NCBI GenBank assembly: GCA_963995505.1
Contig: OZ023197.1
Coordinates: 6,542,121-6,606,120, forward strand
From: Hypericum androsaemum
Lineage: Eukaryota; Streptophyta; Magnoliopsida; Malpighiales; Hypericaceae
Reading direction: 5' to 3'
Length of the DNA stretch: 64,000 bases
Made by a program: the position numbers and the translations under genes. Within the stretch, counting starts at the first letter, position 1. Each line of letters opens with the position of its first letter. The notes beneath the pieces are model-generated. The model saw only the letters and a list, made by a program, of their open reading frames with translations, searched no databases and was not told the DNA's origin. Shown piece after piece: positions 58,001 to 64,000 of this stretch.

Positions 58001-61000
58001 AACTTTTCTTGCCTTTTCATGCCTTTTCTTGCCTTTTCGTGCCTTTTTATGCCTTTTCTTTCCTTTTCTTGCCTGTTCATGACTTTTCTTGCCTTTTCAA
58101 GCCTTTTCTTGCCTTTTCTTGCCTTTTCATGCCTTTTCATGACTTTTGTTGCCATTTCATGCCTTTTCTTGCCTTTTCATGCCTTTTCATGACTTTTCTT
58201 GCCTTTTTATGCCTTTTCAAGGCTTTTCACAATTTTTCATGCCTTTTCATGCCTTTTCATGACTTTTCTTGCCTTTTCATGCCTTTTCTTGCCTTTTCAC
58301 GCCTTTTCTTTCCTTTTCTTGCCTTTTCATGCCTTTTCATGACTTTTCTTACCTTTTCATGCCTTTTCATGACTTTTCTTGCCTTTTCATGCATTTTCAT
58401 GCCTTTTCTTGCCTTTTCATGATTTTTCAAGCCTTTTCTTGACTTTTCATGCCTTTTCTATCCTTTCCTTGCCATTTTTTGCCTTTTCATGCATTTTCTT
58501 GCCTTTTCATGCCTTTTCATACCTTTTCATGCATTTTTTTGCCTTGAAGCCTTTTCTTGCCATTTCATGCCTTTTTTTGCCTTTTTATGACTTTTCCTAC
58601 CTTTTCATGACTTTTCTTGCCTTTTCATGTCTTTTCATACCTTTTCTTGCATTTTCATGCCTTTTCTTGCCTTTTATGCATTTTCTTTCCTTTTCTTGCC
58701 TTTTCATGCCTTTTCTTGCATTTTCATTCCTTTTCTTGCCTTTTCATGCCTTTTCTTAACTTTTCTTGCATTTTCATGCCTTTTCTTGCCTTTTCATGCC
58801 TTTTCATGCATATTCATGGCTTTTCTTGCCTTTTCATAACTTTTCTTGCCTTTTCATGCCTTTTCTTGCCTTTTCATACCTTTTCTTGCATTTTCATGCC
58901 TTTTATGACTTTTCATGCCTTTTCATGACGTTTCTTGCCTTTTCATGCCTTTTCATGACTTTTCATGCCTTTTCTTGCCTTTTCATGTCTTTTCTTGTCT
59001 TTTCTTGTCTTTTCATGCCTTTTCTTCCCTTTTCATGCCTTTTCTTGCCTTTTCATGCTTTTCTTGCGTTTACATGCCATTTCTTGCCTTTCCTTACTAT
59101 TTCTTGCCTTTTTATGCCTTTTCATTCATTTTCTTGCCTTTTCATACCCTTTGATTCCTTTTCATGCCTTTTCATGCCTTTTCTTTCCTTTTCATGTTTT
59201 TTCTTACCTTTTCATGCCTTTTCTTGCCTTTTCATGCCTTTTCTTGCCTTTTCTTGCCTTATAATGCCTTTTGATGCCTTTTTTTTCCTTTTCATGCCAT
59301 TTCTTGCCTTATAATGCCTTTTCTTGCCTTTTCATGCCTTTTTTTTCCTTTTCTTGCCTTTTCATGCCTTTTCTTTCCTTTTCTTGCCTTTTCATACCTT
59401 TTCATTCATTTTTTTACCTTTTCATGCCTTTTCTTTCCTTTTCTTGCCTTTTCATACCTTTTCATGCATTTTTTTGCCTTTTCATGCCTTTTCTTGCCTT
59501 TTCATGCCTTTTCTTTCTTTATCTTGCCTTTTTATCACTTTTCATGCCTTTTCTTGCCTTTTCATGCCTTTTTTTTCCTTTTCTTGTCTTTTCATGCCTT
59601 TTCTTGCCTTTTCATGCATTTTCTTGCCTTTTCAAGCCTTTTCTTCCCTTTTCTTGCCTTTTCATGCCTTTTCTTGCATTTTGATGCCTTTTCTTGCCTT
59701 TTCATGCCTTTTTTTGCCTTTTCTTGCCTTTTCTTGCCTTTTCATGCCTTTTTTTGCCTTTTCTTTCTGGCCTTTTCTTGCCTTTTCTTGCCTTTTCATG
59801 CCTTTTCATGCCTTTTCTTACCTTTTCATGCCTTTTCATGCCTTTTCATGCCTTTTCTTGCCTTTTTATGCCTTTTCATGCCTTTTCTTGCCTTTTCTTG
59901 CCTTTTCATGCCTTTTCATGACTTTTCTTTCTTTTTCATGCCTTTTCATGCCTTTTCTTGCCTTTTTATGCCTTTTCATGCCTTTTCTTGCCTTTTCATG
60001 CCTTTTCATGACTTTTCTTTCTTTCTCATGCCTTTTCATGACTTTTCTTGCCTTTTCAAGCCTTTTCATGCCTTTTCTTTCCTTTTCTTGCCTTTTCATG
60101 CCTTTTCTTTCCTTTTCTTGCCTTTTCATGCCTTTTCTTTCCTTTTCTTGTCTTTTCATGTCTTTTCATGCCTTTGCTTGTCTTTTCATGCCTTTTCTTC
60201 CCTTTTCATGCCTTTTCTTGCCTTTTCATGCCTTTTCTTGCCTTTTCATGCCTTTTCTTCCCTTTTCTTACCTTTTTATGCCTTTTCATGCCCTTTCATG
60301 CCTTTTCTTGCCTTTTCATGACTTTTGTTTCTTTTTCATGCCTTTTCATGACTTTTCTTGCCTTTTCATGCCTTTTCATGCCTTTTCTTTCCTTTTCTTG
60401 CCTTTTCTTGCCTTTTCTTGTCTTTTCATGCCTTTTCATGCCTTTTCTTGTCTTTTCATGCCTTTTCATGCATTTTCATGCCTTTTCTTGCCTTTTCATT
60501 CCTTTTCTTGCCTTTTCATGCTTTTTCATGCCTTTTCTTCCCTTTTCTTGCCTTTTCTTGCCTTTTCTTGCATTTTGATGCCTTTTCTTGCCTTTTCATG
60601 CCTTTTCATTCCTTTTCATGACTTTTCTTTCCTTTTCATGCCTTTTCTTGCCTTTTCATGATTTTTCTTGCCTTTTCATGCCTTTTCATGATTTTTCTTG
60701 CCTTTTCATGCCTTTTCATGATTTTTCTTGCCTTTTCATCCCTTTTCTTGCCTTTTCATATCTTTTCTTGCCTTTTCATGCCTTTTCTTGTCTTTTCTTG
60801 CCTTTTCATGACTTTTCTTGCCTTTTCATGATTTTTCTTGCCTTTTCATGATTTTTCTTGCCTTTTCATAACTTTTCTTGCCTTTTCATGCCTTTTCATG
60901 ACTTTTCTTGCCTTTTCATGCCTTTTCATGATTTTTCTGGCCTTTTCATGCCTTTTCTTGTCTTTTCTTGCCTTTTCATGCCTTTTCTTGCCTTTTCGTG

Positions 61001-62600
61001 CCTTTTTATGCCTTTTCTTTCCTTTTCTTGCCTGTTCATGACTTTTCTTGCCTTTTCAAGCCTTTTCTTGCCTTTTCTTGCCTTTTCATGACTTTTGTTG
61101 CCATTTCATGCCTTTTCTTGCCTTTTCATGACTTTTCTTGCCTTTTCATGCCTTTTCTTGCCTTTTCACGCCTTTTCTTTCCTTTTCTTGCCTTTTCATG
61201 CCTTTTCATGACTTTTCTTACCTTTTCATGCCTTTTCATGACTTTTCTTGCCTTTTCATGCATTTTCATGCCTTTTCTTGCCTTTTCATGATTTTTCAAG
61301 CCTTTTCTTGACTTTTCATGCCTTTTCTATCCTTTCCTAGCCATTTTTTGCCTTTTCATGCATTTTCTTGCCTTTTCATGCCTTTTCATACCTTTTCATG
61401 CATTTTTTTGCCTTGAAGCCTTTTCTTGCCATTTCATGCCTTTTTTTGCCTTTTTATGACTTTTCTTACCTTTTCATGACTTTTCTTGCCTTTTCATGAC
61501 TTTTCATACCTTTTCTTGCATTTTCATGCCTTTTCTTGCCTTTTATGCATTTTCTTTCCTTTTCTTGCCTTTTCATGCCTTTTCTTGCATTTTCATTCCT
61601 TTTCTTGCCTTTTCATGCCTTTTCTTAACTTTTCTTGCATTTTCATGCCTTTTCTTGCCTTTTCATGCCTTTTCATGCATATTCATGGCTTTTCTTGCCT
61701 TTTCATGACTTTTCTTGCCTTTTCATGCCTTTTCTTGCCTTTTCATACCTTTTCTTGCATTTTCATGCCTTTTCATGACGTTTCTTGCCTTTTCATGCCT
61801 TTTCATGACTTTTCATGCCTTTTCTTGCCTTTTCATGCCTTTTCTTGTCTTTTCTTGTCTTTTCATGCCTTTTCTTGCCTTTTCTTCCCTTTTCATGCCT
61901 TTTCTTGCCTTTTCATGCTTTTCTTGCGTTTACATGCCATTTCTTGCCTTTCCTTACTATTTCTTGCCTTTTTATGCCTTTTCATGCATTTTCTTGCCTT
62001 TTCATACCCTTTGATTCCTTTTCTTGCCTTTTCTTGCCTTTTCATGTTTTTTCTTACCTTTTCATGCCTTTTCTTGCCTTTTCATGCCTTTTCTTGCCTT
62101 TTCATAGCTTTTCATGCCTTTTCTTACCTTTTCATGCCTTTTCTTGCCTTTTCATGCCTTTTCTTGCCTTTTCATGCCTTTTCTTTCCTTTTCTTGCTTT
62201 TTCTTGCCTTTTCATGACTTTTCTTGTCTTTTTTTGCCTTTTCATGACTTTTCATGCCTTTTCTTGCCTTATAATGCCTTTTCTTGCCTTTTCATGCCTT
62301 TTTTTTCCTTTTCATGCCATTTCTTGCCTTATAATGCCTTTTCTTGCCTTTTCATGCCTTTTTTTTCCTTTTCTTGCCTTTTCATGCCTTTTCTTTCCTT
62401 TTCTTGCCTTTTCATACCTTTTCATTCATTTTTTTACCTTTTCATGCCTTTTCATTCCTTTTCTTGCCTTTTCATACCTTTTCATGCATTTTTTTGCCTT
62501 TTCATGCCTTTTCATGCCTTTTCTTTCTTTATCTTGCCTTTTTATGACTTTTCATGCCTTTTCATACCTTTTCATGCCTTTTCTTTCCTTTTCTTGTCTT
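55058..62600. repeat. Decamer satellite, class III block, right part
   Basis: 7.5 kb of class III satellite. It is organised as near-identical copies of about 2.8-3.0 kb: CTTATAATGCC anchors at 56488, 59311 and 62331, and CCTTGAAGCC at 55417, 58542 and 61411. The array ends exactly at the first base of LTR E. No genes seen. Confidence 0.95.
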
Positions 62601-62820
62601 TGATGTGAGCAAGCCTAAGGATGAACCTACTATCAAGCTTGTAGACTCGCAGCAAGTTCAAGTTCCAATTGGGCCAATGACAAGAGCTAGGAAGTTTCAA
62701 TCTGACTTCAATGGACTAATGCAAGAAGTTTGGGCTCAAGCAAGTGCGTGGAGGACCAAGGACGTCCAAGAAGTCCAAGGGAGGCCCATGCACGTTTTGG
62801 AAGCTAAATGGGAAGTTTGA
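62601..62820 (+). pseudogene. LTR-encoded pol tail, family E
   Basis: About 72 codons from the first bases of the LTR: VDSQQVQVPIGPMTRARKFQ, then NGLMQEVWAQAS, ending TGA 62818. One residue pair of the TRARAK core is missing. Orphan in this 5' LTR. Confidence 0.72.
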
Positions 62821-63415
62821 GATGCACGCAATCTCCTGGATGCATGCGCACGTGAATTTCAAGCTTATCTTGGACATGCGTCCCTAAATTTTAGGAATTG
62901 CATCTACTATGTTTTAGGACGTGATATTTACTAGATAGTCTATTAGTTATCTATGTTTAGATTGTTTTCCTACTTAGTTGAATAATTCGGCCAGAATCCC
63001 TTTAAATTAGGAAGGAGAATTTTGGCGAGCCTTGAACTCCTTATTTGGAGTTAGTTTTCGTTTAGGAAATTGTAAGACTTATGGAGCCTATATAAATAGG
63101 CATCCTCATTCAATAAAGGATATAACAATTCGGAGAATTACTTAGCATTAGCTAATTGTGAGTTTAGATACTCGTTTGTTCTTGCTTAGGCTGGTGAGTC
63201 GTCTTGGCTAGAATTTATCTTTCACTTATCAAGCGGATCATCCATCCCCGCTCGTGGCGTGATACGACCTTAGGTCAAGGTTCAGAAGCTCTTGCTGCGG
63301 GTTAAGGTTCAATTTTGCGCCTTAGTTCTTGTGAGTTCTTGTAAGTTGTGATCTGTTCCATTCTGAAGTAACAAACGGTCCGAGTTGTGAGTCTTTTCTG
63401 CTGAGATTCATATCA
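62601..63415 (+). mobile_element. 5' LTR, Ty3/gypsy family E
   Basis: 815 bp from TGATGTGAGC to GATTCATATCA, then two bases and a primer site. TATA box TATATAAATA at 63089, AATAAA at 63112. Stem AGCGG (63232) / CCGCT (63248) followed by CGTGGCGT. Closest to LTR B in the promoter region by eye. It is the left end of an element that runs off the window. Confidence 0.9.
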
Positions 63416-63417
63416 TT

Positions 63418-63429
63418 TGGTATCAGAGC
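63418..63429 (+). other. Primer binding site (initiator tRNA-Met)
   Basis: TGGTATCAGAGC, two bases after LTR E. Confidence 0.95.
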
Positions 63430-64000
63430 TTAGCTTGTTACTTTAGTTCATTATCCTTGTTATTCTTATTCTTTTTTTTTTTGGGTTCGTTTTGTTGCTT
63501 ACTAATCTGTGAGGTTCTTCGCTGTTCGAGAGAAAAGAGAGGAAAACAAACGAGTGAAGCAAAAACAGAAAAGAAAAGAAAAGAAAAGAAAAGAAAAGAA
63601 AAGGAAAGAAAAGAGAGAAAAGTGCGTGAAAAAAAAAAGAGAGGAAACAAAACAGGAAGAAGTTAGTCCTAAGTTGGCCCGCACGACTAATTTGGAAAAA
63701 CCGCAAACCTAAAGAGGAAGCAAAGTAGAATAGGCAGCGAGCAAGCTAAAGAGGAAGCAAAATCAAAAAGGAAGCTAGCGAACTAAAGAAGGCGCAGCAG
63801 CTGATCAAGAAAAGGGACAAGCAAGACTAAAAAGCAAAGAAAGGCCAAAAGAGGAACTTTAACATTCTGTTTGTTAAAGCGTGAAGCTCAAGCAAAGGCT
63901 GTTCTAGCTTTAGTAAGAACATACAAGTATCACGAGAGGAAAAAGGCAAGAGTGTGCGAGTACCTTAGAGAGAAAAGCCAAATATTTGAGTGCAAACACG
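63430..64000 (+). other. Leader of family E element (runs off window)
   Basis: Non-coding leader rich in A and G. The end (GAGGAAAAAGGCAAGAGTG, then TTAGAGAGAAAAG) matches the family C leader at about 1563-1632, so gag should start roughly 100 bases beyond the window. Small frames on either strand here are compositional. Confidence 0.75.
63568..63604 (+). repeat. (AAAAG)n microsatellite
   Basis: About seven tandem AAAAG units in the leader. The complement CTTTT is the core of the decamer satellite. Confidence 0.85.

Noticed and set aside
63438..63712. Reverse-strand Phe/Ser-rich and forward Lys-rich frames near the right end
   Set aside because: They arise from the (AAAAG)n and A/G-rich leader of the family E element.

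Overview
This is plant (most likely eudicot) nuclear heterochromatin, not a gene-bearing region. The evidence is several Ty3/gypsy LTR retrotransposons primed by plant initiator tRNA-Met, degraded endogenous caulimovirid (pararetrovirus) sequence, two solo LTRs, and about 40 kb of a ten-base satellite, CCTTTTC(A/T)TG. I see no intact host gene, tRNA or rRNA. Every recognisable coding sequence is a mobile-element or viral relic with premature stops, deletions or truncation. The very long open frames inside the satellite are a by-product of its stop-poor pyrimidine composition.

Layout. 1-480: satellite. 481-5116: 5' LTR (family C), leader and a gag-pol pseudogene that breaks off at the RNase H/integrase boundary. 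5120-7515: satellite. 7512-9933: RNase H-integrase relic with its 3' LTR (family B). 9934-12240: the same satellite in inverted orientation. 12247-15918: pararetrovirus relics (protease-RT-RNase H, promoter, an inverted polyprotein fragment, primer site, first half of a movement-protein-like gene). 15919-22010: a chimeric retrotransposon cluster inserted in the movement-protein gene (LTR A, truncated pol, LTR B, LTR A, inverted partial LTR A), flanked by the 5-bp repeat AAAAC. 22011-23239: the viral gene and polyprotein resume. 23240-24116: LTR D, primer site and leader. 24117-62600: satellite, interrupted by a 2.7-kb solo LTR with TSD CCTTT (29365-32071), a 200-N gap (44716-44915) and a 789-bp solo LTR A with TSD CTTTT (54269-55057). 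62601-64000: 5' LTR (family E), primer site and leader of an element running off the right edge.

The retrotransposon families (A-E) are related. Each LTR starts TGAT and ends ATCA, is followed where intact by TGGTATCAGAGC, and carries at its 5' end the C-terminal tail of the polyprotein (a TRARAK-like motif), so pol runs into the 3' LTR. The RT, protease (DGGS) and this pol/LTR overlap suggest a CRM-like chromovirus, but lineage needs a phylogeny. All families share a short stem-loop in the transcribed part of the LTR with compensatory base changes.

The satellite has three sequence classes. Class I (rich in CCTTATCTTG) is in the three left blocks, class II fills 24.1-44.7 kb, and class III (marked by CATGAC, ATAATGCC and CCTTGAAGCC) fills 44.9-62.6 kb. 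Classes II and III meet at the assembly gap. Both carry higher-order duplications from about 0.5 to 6 kb. The basic unit has no CG or CHG site on either strand, so only CHH methylation is possible in it. Candidates for something new are the satellite with its higher-order structure, the covarying LTR stem-loop, and the nonsense-rich, frameshift-poor decay of the embedded elements.
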